From: Candidatus Omnitrophota bacterium
Lineage (GTDB): Bacteria; Omnitrophota; Gorgyraeia; Velamenicoccales; Velamenicoccaceae
Direction: 5' to 3'
DNA: 64,000 nt
Assembly: GCA_016235185.1 (NCBI GenBank)
Contig: JACRLT010000029.1
Coordinates: forward strand, 1-64,000
Shown piece after piece: positions 18,159-26,332 of this stretch (position 1 is its first letter; every line of letters starts with the position of its first letter). The notes below the pieces were generated by a model. That model did not search any database and had not been told where the DNA came from. It saw only the letters and a program-made list of their open reading frames with translations. The position numbers were made by a program, and so were the translations under genes.

Positions 18159-18527
18159 TTATTTATAAAAATCCAGCAACTTGGCGAGCAAGCACTCTTC
18201 GAGATATTCTAAACTGATGGGTTTAGTGATATAGTCAAAGGCCCCCAACTCCATGCACTTCTCGGCAATGGCGGTCTCGGATACCGCTGTTATCATGATG
18301 ACGCCGATATCTTTATTGGCCTCTTTTATCTTCCTTAAGACTTCTATGCCGTCACTTTTAGGCATGCGGATATCCAAGAGGACGATATAAGGCGTATTTT
18401 CTTTTACTATTCTTATGGCATCTTCGCCGTTATCCGCATCATAGACCTCATAACCTTTTTTTGTAAGGAATTTCTTAAGCATTTCCCTTATGGGCTTTTC
18501 ATCATCGACAACCAGGATCTTTTTCAT
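18159..18527 (-). CDS. Stand-alone response regulator receiver (CheY-like), copy 1
   Basis: 122 residues, REC only: KILVVDDEKPIRE, IVLLDIRMPKSDG, MITAVSE, YITKPIS. It is followed by its tandem copy. Its ribosome site AAGGAG is the 3' end of structured element copy B (18538-18642), which lies between the kinase stop and this start; expression of the two receivers could therefore be set separately from the kinase. Confidence 0.93.
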   Translation of the reverse strand: MKKILVVDDEKPIREMLKKFLTKKGYEVYDADNGEDAIRIVKENTPYIVLLDIRMPKSDGIEVLRKIKEANKDIGVIMITAVSETAIAEKCMELGAFDYITKPISLEYLEECLLAKLLDFYK

Positions 18528-18537
18528 TATTAGTTTT

Positions 18538-18642
18538 CTCCTTGATTTTGCTTATATCCGGGTATTTATTCTTTGCAAAATCAACTCCGCAGCCTATCAC
18601 GAAAATATCGCAAGAGATTTTCGTGATGTCTAGGCAAGGAGT
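18538..18642 (-). promoter_or_regulatory. Structured intercistronic RNA element, copy B
   Basis: Minus strand from ACTCCTTG, 9 nt after the kinase stop: ACTCC/GGAGT closes GCCT/AGGC and a perfect 11-bp hairpin ATCACGAAAAT/ATTTTCGTGAT. The second hairpin TGATTTTGC/GCAAAATCA is perfect, with AATACCCGGATATA in its loop, a sequence largely shared with copy C (AATACCTGTAATATA). It ends at AAGGAG, the ribosome site of the receiver gene. The opening CTCCTTG is an exact complement of CAAGGAG at the ribosome site. Confidence 0.7.
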
Positions 18643-18651
18643 AGATTCTTA

Positions 18652-21123
18652 TTATTTATTTCCTTCTCTGGCGAGCGGCAACTCCACTACAAAAGTCGTG
18701 CCTTTACCGACTTCACTTTCTACGTCAATTATGCCGCCATGATTTTCAATTATCCCGAAACAAACCGACAACCCTAGGCCCGTGCCGGTCTTTTTTGTAG
18801 TAAAAAATGGCTCAAAGATGCGCTTAACTGTTTCCTCGCTCATGCCGATGCCGGTATCTTTGAACTTAATGACAGCAACTTTCTGGCCGGCCTTGAACTT
18901 ACTTACTTGACGCCCGACATCAGGGTCTATTATCCCAGAAAAACTCGTTAGCGTCAAGGTGCCGCCTTTTTCTTCCATAGCCTGGATGCCGTTAAGCATA
19001 ATATTCAAGAAAACTTCGTGCAGCTGGTTTTGGTCGCCGCTGACAAAGATGGGCTGCTGCGAGATCTCATTTATGATATCGACATGGCCTGTGGCCTTGG
19101 CCTGATATTCTAATAATTTGATGGAGCGGTCAAGGAGCTCGTTTAAATTGATACGGGAAAAGGCCACTTCTTTTTTACGCGAGAATTCCAATAGCCTCTT
19201 GATGATATCACCGATCCGGGTTACCTGTTCGCGGACAATGCGCACAGACTCTTTAACTGACTCGGGCAGGTTTTCGTCCATCCCCATCATCTCCGCTTCT
19301 CCGGATATTACAAAGAGAGGATTGTTGATCTCGTGTGCAACGCCGGCAGCTATCTGCCCTAGCGAAACCATCTTCTCCGCCTGCAGCAATTCATCCTGCG
19401 CTCTCCTTAACTTCTCTAATGTCTCCTCAAGTTCTGCCTTGGATTCATTAGTATCCTCCAGAATACTTAATATAACGTCCCTGCTTTCAGAAAGATCATT
19501 GAATGACTTTTCCAGATCGTGCTTATGCTTCTCGATCTGCTCATTTGACTTCTGCAGGTCAACTAAAAGCTTGGAAACCTCTGTTAAGTCTTTGGCCAGG
19601 CACACAAGGCCTGTCAGGTTGCCTGAAACATCCTTGATAATACGCGTACCCAGATACACCTCAATTTCTTTGCCTGCTTTCGTCAAGAGGCATATTTTCT
19701 TATCCTTGAGGGACCCCTCTTCAATAAGCCCCTTCAATCCCCAGCTAACGATATACCTGTCTCTCTTTGAAAAAATATCAATAGCATCTTTACCTTTCAA
19801 CTCCTGTTGAGTATAACCCAATAACTCCAATGCCCGCTTATTGGCAAGATCGATCAAACCGTAAGGAGTAATAACAAACAAGATATCGGACATGTACTGA
19901 ATGATCTTATCGAAATAATCCTTGGATACCATGCTCTGGCGCAACTCTTCGACCATCACGTTAAAATTCACGGCCAACTCTTCAAATTCATCGCCGGAAT
20001 ATATTCCGATTATACTGTCTAAGACCCCTTCTTTGACTTTTTCGCACCCTTTTTTTAATATCCCAATAGGCTCTACGACTTTGCGCGAGATGAAAATGGT
20101 GAAGATATATAATAGAACCAACATTGCAGCCCAAATAAAGAACAAGCTATGGGTGTGGGCCTGCAAAGAGGCCAGTACCTGCCTTACATCGCGTAGACAA
20201 TAAATATACCAGTCGCCGACAGGATCAAAGACGACGCCTTCAACTTTAGAAAAACCTACGATAAACCTTCCGGCCCCTGGAACTTTTATTACATTGTCAA
20301 AGGAGGCCTTTTGAAAAGCCAAAAGATCATACACGGATCTCAAGAGTGTATCGGAAACAGCGCTGTGCGGATCTGAACTAAATATGGATACCCCCTGGCG
20401 CGCCAAGATCCCGGAATAAACACCCTTACCCAAATAGATATCGAAAAGTGAACGCAAAAACCTGTCCTTTCCGATCGCGGCCTTCATCACACCGATAACT
20501 GTCCCGTCAGCATTTATAACAGGGCATGCCAAAATAAATGACGCGGTTTGATCATCATCACTATCCGCGACAGAGAGATAAAATGAACCCAATCCATTCT
20601 TATGGGTCTTTTGCCACCACTCTTGTTCGGCAAAATAATAATACTTTGTTTTTCCTGTAGCGGCTACAACCGCGCCCTTTATGTCCGTAACAAAAATTTC
20701 AACCGCCGATGTTCCTGATATCTGTTTTAAATCTGACAGGACAGCACTAACAGGGTTTTGGAATAATTCCTTATCAAGCCGCTCCCATCCCCCCTTGTCC
20801 CACAGGATATCGGCCTGCTTTATACGGCTAATACTCTGTTCTTCGGACAATCCAGCATAGGATAGATTAGCCTTTTCTACGATTGTCCTTATCGACTCAT
20901 TATGGGAGGCAACAAACGCGAGGTGATACCTTATGCCCAAGATCTCGGATTGCAGGCGCTTGGAGATCAATTCGGAAACAACGGCAAGATCTTCGGCATT
21001 CTTAGTAAATATATATGTTTTATAGCTGCTATAGGCGGCGAAAAGTATAGCTGCAAAAAAAAGCGCACCAGAAACCAGGTTGATGATCACCACTTTGTGG
21101 CGGACGTTCAATTTTACCGTCAC
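18652..21123 (-). CDS. Membrane sensor histidine kinase (extracytoplasmic sensor, HAMP, PAS, HisKA, HATPase)
   Basis: 823 residues. A membrane segment lies near 14-36, a large extracytoplasmic region to about 325 (double-Cache-like by size and pattern), a second membrane segment near 328-350, then HAMP, a PAS domain near 405-515 (GYTQQELKGKDAIDIF), a coiled coil, and an NtrB-type kinase core. The phosphoacceptor His is near 597 (GVAHEINNPL). The ATPase boxes are NIMLNGIQAM, DTGIGMSEE and GTGLGLSV. It overlaps the upstream sensor gene by 4 nt and is followed by two receivers. The signal is unknown. Confidence 0.93.
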   Translation of the reverse strand: MTVKLNVRHKVVIINLVSGALFFAAILFAAYSSYKTYIFTKNAEDLAVVSELISKRLQSEILGIRYHLAFVASHNESIRTIVEKANLSYAGLSEEQSISRIKQADILWDKGGWERLDKELFQNPVSAVLSDLKQISGTSAVEIFVTDIKGAVVAATGKTKYYYFAEQEWWQKTHKNGLGSFYLSVADSDDDQTASFILACPVINADGTVIGVMKAAIGKDRFLRSLFDIYLGKGVYSGILARQGVSIFSSDPHSAVSDTLLRSVYDLLAFQKASFDNVIKVPGAGRFIVGFSKVEGVVFDPVGDWYIYCLRDVRQVLASLQAHTHSLFFIWAAMLVLLYIFTIFISRKVVEPIGILKKGCEKVKEGVLDSIIGIYSGDEFEELAVNFNVMVEELRQSMVSKDYFDKIIQYMSDILFVITPYGLIDLANKRALELLGYTQQELKGKDAIDIFSKRDRYIVSWGLKGLIEEGSLKDKKICLLTKAGKEIEVYLGTRIIKDVSGNLTGLVCLAKDLTEVSKLLVDLQKSNEQIEKHKHDLEKSFNDLSESRDVILSILEDTNESKAELEETLEKLRRAQDELLQAEKMVSLGQIAAGVAHEINNPLFVISGEAEMMGMDENLPESVKESVRIVREQVTRIGDIIKRLLEFSRKKEVAFSRINLNELLDRSIKLLEYQAKATGHVDIINEISQQPIFVSGDQNQLHEVFLNIMLNGIQAMEEKGGTLTLTSFSGIIDPDVGRQVSKFKAGQKVAVIKFKDTGIGMSEETVKRIFEPFFTTKKTGTGLGLSVCFGIIENHGGIIDVESEVGKGTTFVVELPLAREGNK

Positions 21124-22775
21124 GTTAATTTTTCTCCCTTTTCTTGCAAACCGCCGGCCTTGAGCTTCAACTCACTTACCTGTTCCTTAAGAGCGAGAAC
21201 GGCTTTTTCCCTGTCCATTGATATCCTGTAAAACCGCTCCAAGTCACTTATCTTCTTGAGTAACTTCGATTGCATCAGTTTTAATTCGGTGATGTCCTGG
21301 CCTACCGCTAGTATCGCCGTCACTTCTCCATCCGCATTCTTTAAAACACTGTTATTCCATAGGACTATCCGTTCGTGTCCGTCTTTTGTCAAGACAGCTG
21401 ATTCTTTCTGGCGATGCGGCTCTATATTACCCCGGAGGATATCGTCAAAAACGATTTTAATCTGACTGCGATTGACAAGCGAGATAAACTGGTCAAACCA
21501 TATATGGCCCAAAGACTCCTCTACCTTAAAACCAGTTATGACCTCTACGGCCTCATTGATATATTTTATCCTGCCATCAGGCAAGAGCATCAAAACGATG
21601 CTCGGCGCCATAGCTAAGATCTCGGAAGTAAATCGTTTCTGCTCCAAGAGGTCGCCGTATAATATCGATAGTTCTTCGCTTGCATTCTTTATTTTCCTGT
21701 TCATCTTTTCTAGGATATCCAACATACCGTTGAATTCAGAGATCAATCCTCCGATCTCGTCCGCCGGCCCGATTGTAAGGCGCTTAGAAAGGTCCCCGGA
21801 GGCAGTAATTTCATTGATTTCCGCCTTAAGCTTCACTAACGGCACGGTAATATGCCTTGTAAGGAATCTAAACATCAACACAAAGGCAAAACTAAGGAAC
21901 GAAACAGTGAACCAGAGCAAAAATAAAATATCCCTGCTGGGAAATAGAACAACTTCAGCCGGATCTGTTATGCGCAAAACCCCTATAGGGTCTCCCCGAA
22001 AATCTCTAAGCAGGGCATCGAGAGAAAAGCCTAACCCCATATCCCCACTAAGATCTTTACGCACTAGAAAAGGCTTCTGCGTATGTTGCAGCTCCTTCCA
22101 GGAATTCAACAATGAACTATCCCTGGATTGCGGCGCCAAAATATCCTCGTTGTAAAAAGAAGAGCTGTGGAAAAAACCGATATTCAGCCCTAATTGAAGG
22201 CTTATGCTCTTTTCGAACTTATTATCCAGTAAGTATCCCAGGATCAGCACGCCCTCGCGGCCAGCAGTATGGGCCGGAGGTAAAAGTGGTGTGGACACAA
22301 AAAACCACAGCTTCGCATCAGGGGCATTCCAAAATCCAGAAACAATGCCGCTTGTGGAAACAAGTTTTACCAATTCCAGGTTAAAATTATTCGATAAAAA
22401 ACCTACATCGCCTGCTTCGACCCTTCCGAGACTGTTCAATACAGCAATACAGTCTAAGCCGTATTTCTCTCTTAAAGAAAGCAGGAACTCGGATGAAAAC
22501 CGGCGCTCACGCTCGGAAATAATGCCGATAATATCCTGGTCCCCGGAATAAGCCTTTGCCACAACCTCCAGCATAGCCCGGCGCGAATCAAATAAGAACA
22601 TCAAACTATCGTAACCCTGCTTAAGAATGCGTATCTTTGCCCTTTCGGATGATGATAGGATCCAAAAACGGCTGAACAAAAGTGCGCAAAGGATTACAAA
22701 ACCGCAGAAAACCAGAAAGGTAAAACCGATGCGGCGGCGTATTCCGATGTTGTATTTAGCTTTTGCCTGCTCCAA
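21120..22775 (-). CDS. Membrane sensor protein with HAMP and PAS domains, no kinase core
   Basis: 551 residues. Membrane segments lie near 15-38 and 283-306, enclosing an extracytoplasmic sensor region. A HAMP linker follows (RHITVPLVKLKAEINEI), then a PAS domain near 390-500 (DGRIKYINEAVEVITGF; GQDITELKLMQ), and a C-terminal coiled coil. No HisKA, HATPase, GGDEF or methyl-accepting domain is seen. Its ATGA overlap with the kinase gene downstream suggests that the two proteins act together, this one perhaps as an accessory sensor. That is inference. Confidence 0.85.
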   Translation of the reverse strand: MEQAKAKYNIGIRRRIGFTFLVFCGFVILCALLFSRFWILSSSERAKIRILKQGYDSLMFLFDSRRAMLEVVAKAYSGDQDIIGIISERERRFSSEFLLSLREKYGLDCIAVLNSLGRVEAGDVGFLSNNFNLELVKLVSTSGIVSGFWNAPDAKLWFFVSTPLLPPAHTAGREGVLILGYLLDNKFEKSISLQLGLNIGFFHSSSFYNEDILAPQSRDSSLLNSWKELQHTQKPFLVRKDLSGDMGLGFSLDALLRDFRGDPIGVLRITDPAEVVLFPSRDILFLLWFTVSFLSFAFVLMFRFLTRHITVPLVKLKAEINEITASGDLSKRLTIGPADEIGGLISEFNGMLDILEKMNRKIKNASEELSILYGDLLEQKRFTSEILAMAPSIVLMLLPDGRIKYINEAVEVITGFKVEESLGHIWFDQFISLVNRSQIKIVFDDILRGNIEPHRQKESAVLTKDGHERIVLWNNSVLKNADGEVTAILAVGQDITELKLMQSKLLKKISDLERFYRISMDREKAVLALKEQVSELKLKAGGLQEKGEKLT

Positions 22776-22811
22776 GATATTCCTCCTGGCTCTTCGGAAC
22801 TACTTAAAGGT

Positions 22812-22991
22812 TGCGGCGCCGTTCAGGCCTGCTCGCCTTATCGGCTCGCAACGGCCTTCTCGGCATCCGCCATACACTATGGTGCGGCGCCGTTCAGGCC
22901 TGCTCGCCTTATCGGCTCGCAACGGCCTTCTCGGCATCCGCCATACACTATGGTGCGGCGCCGTTCAGGCCTGCTCGCCTTATCGGCTCGC
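22812..22991. repeat. Tandem repeat, 71-bp unit, about 2.5 copies
   Basis: Units begin TGCGGCGCCGTTCAGGCC at 22812, 22883 and 22954, the third being partial (to 22991). The first two and a half copies look identical, which implies recent duplication or gene conversion. The repeat lies in a 502-bp gap (22776-23277) that holds no gene: the rest is a CCCGCC/GGCGGG palindrome, tRNA-Ser-like fragments and a 140-bp direct repeat. Confidence 0.9.
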
Positions 22992-22995
22992 CTTT

Positions 22996-23027
22996 TCCCG
23001 CCCAGCTCATTTCATTCGCTGGCGGGA
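22996..23027. repeat. CCCGCC/GGCGGG palindrome
   Basis: CCCGCC and GGCGGG separated by about 20 nt, followed by GATCCCGCG. It is one of at least four intergenic palindromes in the window with the same ends (also 25562-25601, 30376-30404 and 32100-32159). Confidence 0.55.
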
Positions 23028-23046
23028 TCCCGCGAAAATTTAACAT

Positions 23047-23277
23047 TGTTGAGCGGGACAACCACTCGGCCAACTCTCCAAAAATTTTGCTTTTTAAATT
23101 TTTGGACTTCGAACCCTGTTTTACAGGGTGAGAAGTCTATTCAGGTATCTCGCTTCGCTCGATATCAATTCGCTAAGTTTTCTTTTGCTAGCGAATTAAC
23201 CAACTCTCCAAAAATTTTGCTTTTAAAAATTTTTGGACTTCGAACCCTGTTTTACAGGGTGAGAAGTCTATTTTGGT
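23047..23277 (-). repeat. Degenerate tRNA-Ser-like fragments and 140-bp direct repeat
   Basis: Minus strand: GGAGAGTTGGCCGAGTGG at about 23062-23080 looks like the first 20 bases of a tRNA-Ser, then runs into a TCCCGC...GCGGGA palindrome instead of an anticodon arm. A segment reading GGAGAG, AT-rich spacer, and a nested hairpin (GACTTC...GAAGTC around CCCTG/CAGGG) occurs twice, offset 140 bp. Between the copies sits the second copy (23139-23225) of the repeat found at 507-583. No complete tRNA can be folded. Confidence 0.6.
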
Positions 23278-24660
23278 CTACAGGTTATTGTCGATCTTTA
23301 TCGTCTTCATGATCTCGGCCCTAGACAAACCAAGCTTTCCTAAGGCATCATCAGGATTTTGATTATACAACTTGAAAAAATTAGCCGCATCTAAAGCTGT
23401 ATGGATATCCTTGTTATCAAGTGCCTTCAATACTTCGGCGCGTAAACGCAATTCCTTGATAACGTCTAATGCTGATATTCCGCTGGCGCGCGCGATCTTG
23501 TCGCGGAAAACAGACGTCGGGCTCTGCTCAATAAAGACCCGTTTATCATAATCATGACGCCATACCGTAGACAAAAGGACCTTTTTTTGCTCAAGCCCGG
23601 CGGTCTCTGCGATTTCAGCCACTACGCGGAAAACCTCATGCTTGACATGAAACTTAGTCATTGTGATAAAAACATCGATAAGATTAACCAGGGTTTCGGG
23701 TATATTCATGGGTTCGTTTTCTAAGCGTATGATCGCTTCACGCGCTGCGCTGGCGTGTATTGTGCCCATGCAGTATTTTCCGATATTCATCGCAGTCATT
23801 AAGTCCTGCGCCTCAACTCCCCTGACCTCGCCTACGACAATGCGCTCCGGCCTCATCCTTAAACTGTTTTTCACGAGATCCGCCAACGTTACTTCGTCAT
23901 CGCTCTCTAAACGAGACCAGCTCTCTTCTTTTGTAGTGCTTAATTCCAGCGTATCCTCAATAATGACTAAACGTTCTTTCTCGGGTATAAAACTCAAAAG
24001 GGCATTTAAAAGTGTCGTCTTGCCGGCTCCTGGCGCGCCCAAGATCAGCAAATTAGCCGGCCTGATCGACATACCTTCAATATAAAGCCACAAAAGAGCT
24101 GTCATCTCATAATTCAAAGCGCCTTTGCGGATCAGATCGATGACGCTCAAAGGGTTTTCCCTGATCTTGGTTATCGTGACCTGGGGCCCGAAAGGCGAAA
24201 GCGCGATATTGACACGGCCCTGGATATGGGACAATTCCAGGTTATTGAGTTTCCTCAAAGAGGTCCTTCCCGAAAAAACCACCAGTTTTTTAATAAAAAC
24301 ATCCAATTCTTTTGTTGAAGAAAATTGTTTGTCAGTCCTGACAAGGCCCCTATAAGTATGATGGATATAAATGGGGTTAAGGGAATTTATGATGATATCC
24401 TCGGTATCCGGGTCACGCAAGAGCTCCTCGATCAAACCGTACCTGAAAAACTCATCAAGGAACTTCTGACGTTCGTCTTCGTTGGATAACTCGCTCAATG
24501 TCTGGCTCTGCATGAACGCATCACGCGCTGTCGCGCCATAAAGCTGGGAGATCACGTCATTGACTATACCCTTCTTCTCGCTGTCGTTCTGAAGGAAATT
24601 TATCTTGCCGAATATTTTGTCGAGTATCCTGGCCTCGATGTCGACTTTTTTCTTTTCCAT
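23278..24660 (-). CDS. CpaF/TadA-type secretion ATPase
   Basis: About 460 residues, a hexameric type II/IV secretion ATPase. Walker A is GAPGAGKTTLLNALL near residue 208, the Asp box is VIIEDTLELS, Walker B is RIVVGEVRGVEAQDL, and the His box is GTIHASAAREAI. These fit CpaF of tight-adherence (Flp) pili or an archaeal-like secretion ATPase rather than PilB. No TadB/C, Flp pilin or secretin gene is adjacent, so the apparatus it powers lies elsewhere. ATG 24660 has GGAGGGG upstream. Confidence 0.9.
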   Translation of the reverse strand: MEKKKVDIEARILDKIFGKINFLQNDSEKKGIVNDVISQLYGATARDAFMQSQTLSELSNEDERQKFLDEFFRYGLIEELLRDPDTEDIIINSLNPIYIHHTYRGLVRTDKQFSSTKELDVFIKKLVVFSGRTSLRKLNNLELSHIQGRVNIALSPFGPQVTITKIRENPLSVIDLIRKGALNYEMTALLWLYIEGMSIRPANLLILGAPGAGKTTLLNALLSFIPEKERLVIIEDTLELSTTKEESWSRLESDDEVTLADLVKNSLRMRPERIVVGEVRGVEAQDLMTAMNIGKYCMGTIHASAAREAIIRLENEPMNIPETLVNLIDVFITMTKFHVKHEVFRVVAEIAETAGLEQKKVLLSTVWRHDYDKRVFIEQSPTSVFRDKIARASGISALDVIKELRLRAEVLKALDNKDIHTALDAANFFKLYNQNPDDALGKLGLSRAEIMKTIKIDNNL

Positions 24661-24661
24661 T

Positions 24662-25114
24662 TTAACCCCTCCCTGCGGCAATGGCACGGACAATATCTTT
24701 CTTCGTAACCACACCGGCCAACCTGCCACCGTCCACTACCGGCAAATAATAAACATTCTTTTCGATCATCAAAGTCGCGGCATCTTCTATTGTTCCGCCG
24801 CCGGAAATAGTAAGGATATCATGCTCCATGATATCACGCACCTTGTTTGCTGCTATCTTTTTCATTTCTTCTTCATATCGCTTTACACCAAAAGTAAGGA
24901 ATCCTACAGAGAGGTTGACGAAAGTCGGCAGATGCACTTTTTTATCATGGAAAATAACGCCCTCTTCCTTCACCACTCCAAGCAATTTACCGTTGGTGTC
25001 TAGAACCGGAGCACCGCTTATATTTTTATCTACGAATAATTCTGCCAGGCTTAGGATATCCATTTCAGGGCCGACAGTAACGACATTCTTTGTCATAATA
25101 TCCTTTACGAGCAT
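24662..25114 (-). CDS. CBS-domain pair protein
   Basis: About 150 residues with two CBS motifs: DIMTKNVVTVGPEMDILSLA through LLGVVKEEGVI, and VRDIMEHDILTISGGG through LAGVVTKKDIVRAI. Such modules bind adenine nucleotides and regulate a partner protein. The stop is 1 bp from the ATPase start, so the two are co-translated; a nucleotide-sensing partner of the secretion ATPase is possible but unproven. ATG 25114 is chosen for its AGGAGG site; the frame upstream reads across intergenic DNA. Confidence 0.88.
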   Translation of the reverse strand: MLVKDIMTKNVVTVGPEMDILSLAELFVDKNISGAPVLDTNGKLLGVVKEEGVIFHDKKVHLPTFVNLSVGFLTFGVKRYEEEMKKIAANKVRDIMEHDILTISGGGTIEDAATLMIEKNVYYLPVVDGGRLAGVVTKKDIVRAIAAGRG

Positions 25115-25539
25115 ATAGCCTCCTGTTCTTGCATTAATGTGCGGCGTCGAAGCCAGAGTCTTCGACATCCGCCTTTTGCCGCCAGTGACGGCAAAATGGC
25201 GGAAGGGGTGAGATTTGAACTCACGAGGGACTTGCGCCCCTGCCGGTTTTCAAGACCGGTGCATTCAACCGCTCTGCCACCCTTCCTTTCCAAACTACCA
25301 AAACTTTCCCTTACCAATTTTCTACCTACACCCGATTTCAAAAAAATCTCTCTCTGCCGCGCTTCTGTATATGTCTCACATTGCTCTTCTTGCACTACAA
25401 ACCAGGGTCGACTCGATTTCGTTGATCTTGATTTACCTGCATTATGCGCCTTGAGACGAACAGAAGCGTTATCTTCCCTGCTTGAACCAATATAAAATTT
25501 ATCTCTTACCTTACTTTTCAAAATATAAACACAGGGCAT
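25105..25539 (-). CDS. GIY-YIG endonuclease whose reading frame runs through tRNA-Ser
   Basis: The frame is 144 codons. Residues 1-85 are a GIY-YIG domain (PCVYILKS, KFYIGSS, RLKAHNAGKSRSTK, a RPWFVV strand, EARQREIFLKSGVGRK helix). From about residue 85 on, the codons are the tRNA-Ser gene (25197-25286) and its flank, giving GGRAVECTGLENRQ and so on, a peptide that is plainly translated tRNA. Either the protein really ends in tRNA-coded residues or its stop was lost. GIY-YIG genes set against tRNA genes recall homing-type elements. Confidence 0.8.
   Translation of the reverse strand: MPCVYILKSKVRDKFYIGSSREDNASVRLKAHNAGKSRSTKSSRPWFVVQEEQCETYTEARQREIFLKSGVGRKLVRESFGSLERKGGRAVECTGLENRQGRKSLVSSNLTPSAILPSLAAKGGCRRLWLRRRTLMQEQEAICS
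25197..25286 (-). tRNA. tRNA-Ser (UGA), CCA encoded
   Basis: The acceptor stem GGAAGGG pairs with CCCTTCC, with G as discriminator and CCA encoded in the genome (25197-25199). The anticodon stem-loop is CCGGTCTTGAAAACCGG with anticodon TGA at 25250-25252. A long variable arm (GGGGCGCAAGTCCC) is typical of Ser. The T-loop GTTCAAATC is standard. The gene lies wholly inside the open frame of a GIY-YIG gene. SerS is encoded about 1 kb away (26322-27593). Confidence 0.96.
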
Positions 25540-25561
25540 AATATTTTATAAGAAGGTTTTT

Positions 25562-25715
25562 CCCGCCTCAACTTACATTACACTATAGTGGTATCGGCGG
25601 GACTCCGCTCACTTCGTTCACTCCGCAAGACCGGTGCATTTTGAGCACATTAATACAATCATGTAGCGAAATCCCGCTGCTTCCCAAGCGGGACAACCGC
25701 TCTGCCACCTCTCCA
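25562..25715 (-). repeat. tRNA-Ser remnant combined with CCCGCC palindromes
   Basis: Minus strand: GGAGAGGTGGCAGAGCGG (about 25697-25714) copies the 5' end of a tRNA-Ser, then switches into TCCCGCTT...AGCGGGA. Further on AATGCACCGGTCTTG, identical to 15 nt of the intact tRNA-Ser nearby, appears, then GC-rich sequence ending in a CCCGCC/GGCGGG palindrome (25562-25601). It reads as a tRNA-Ser broken by palindromic insertions. It cannot fold as a tRNA. Confidence 0.65.
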
Positions 25716-25720
25716 AAAAA

Positions 25721-26332
25721 CTATCTTCCTTCCACCACAAATAACTGCCTAAATGACGCCGTATAAATGGCGCCTGCCACATCGCCGCATCTTGAAATAA
25801 AATCCGCGAAAGAAAAATCACCGCTCAAAAAATAAAACGCCCCGGCAATGATCAAGATATTAACTATATAAATGGAAAATATTGAAAAGAAATAATTTTC
25901 CTTAAGCCAGCCGGGCTGTTTTTTCTTTAAGGCATTGGCCGTAAAGACCATGTGCATCGTAAAGGTGAAAGATGCCAAAAAAGCAAAATACGGCAATAGT
26001 GGAGCGCCTTTCCATATGAGCGAAGCAAAATAATACAGGACAAAGGACAAAATAGTAAAGAACGGCACGCAGAACCCGGCTACCTTGACCCACGGAGAAA
26101 GGAACCCGATGGTTTTCTCCGCCATTTTCTTTGAGGCGTCGAATACCTGCGCCGGTTCATACAATAGGATATGAAGTATGAGATAGACCACAACTCCCCA
26201 CCCAAACGCAAGACAAACGCCTTCGCTCATCTTGCGAAGGTTCTCTAAAAACGATGAGGTTATGCCGATCACCAAAGGCAGGAGCAAAACCGCCAGAATA
26301 AACTTCAGAACACTTAATAGTCTATCTTTCAA
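25721..26332 (-). CDS. Unrecognised membrane protein
   Basis: 203 residues with about five hydrophobic helices (near 8-27, 43-60, 83-108, 112-133 and 147-170) and short polar loops. The layout resembles Yip1-like membrane proteins but no diagnostic motif is seen. It begins at a TTG inside the end of serS (11-nt overlap), so it is probably co-transcribed. Its function is unknown. Confidence 0.75.
   Translation of the reverse strand: MKDRLLSVLKFILAVLLLPLVIGITSSFLENLRKMSEGVCLAFGWGVVVYLILHILLYEPAQVFDASKKMAEKTIGFLSPWVKVAGFCVPFFTILSFVLYYFASLIWKGAPLLPYFAFLASFTFTMHMVFTANALKKKQPGWLKENYFFSIFSIYIVNILIIAGAFYFLSGDFSFADFISRCGDVAGAIYTASFRQLFVVEGR

Noticed and set aside
22812-22991. CRISPR-like array
   Set aside because: Units abut directly with no unique spacers and only about 2.5 copies; it is a simple tandem repeat.
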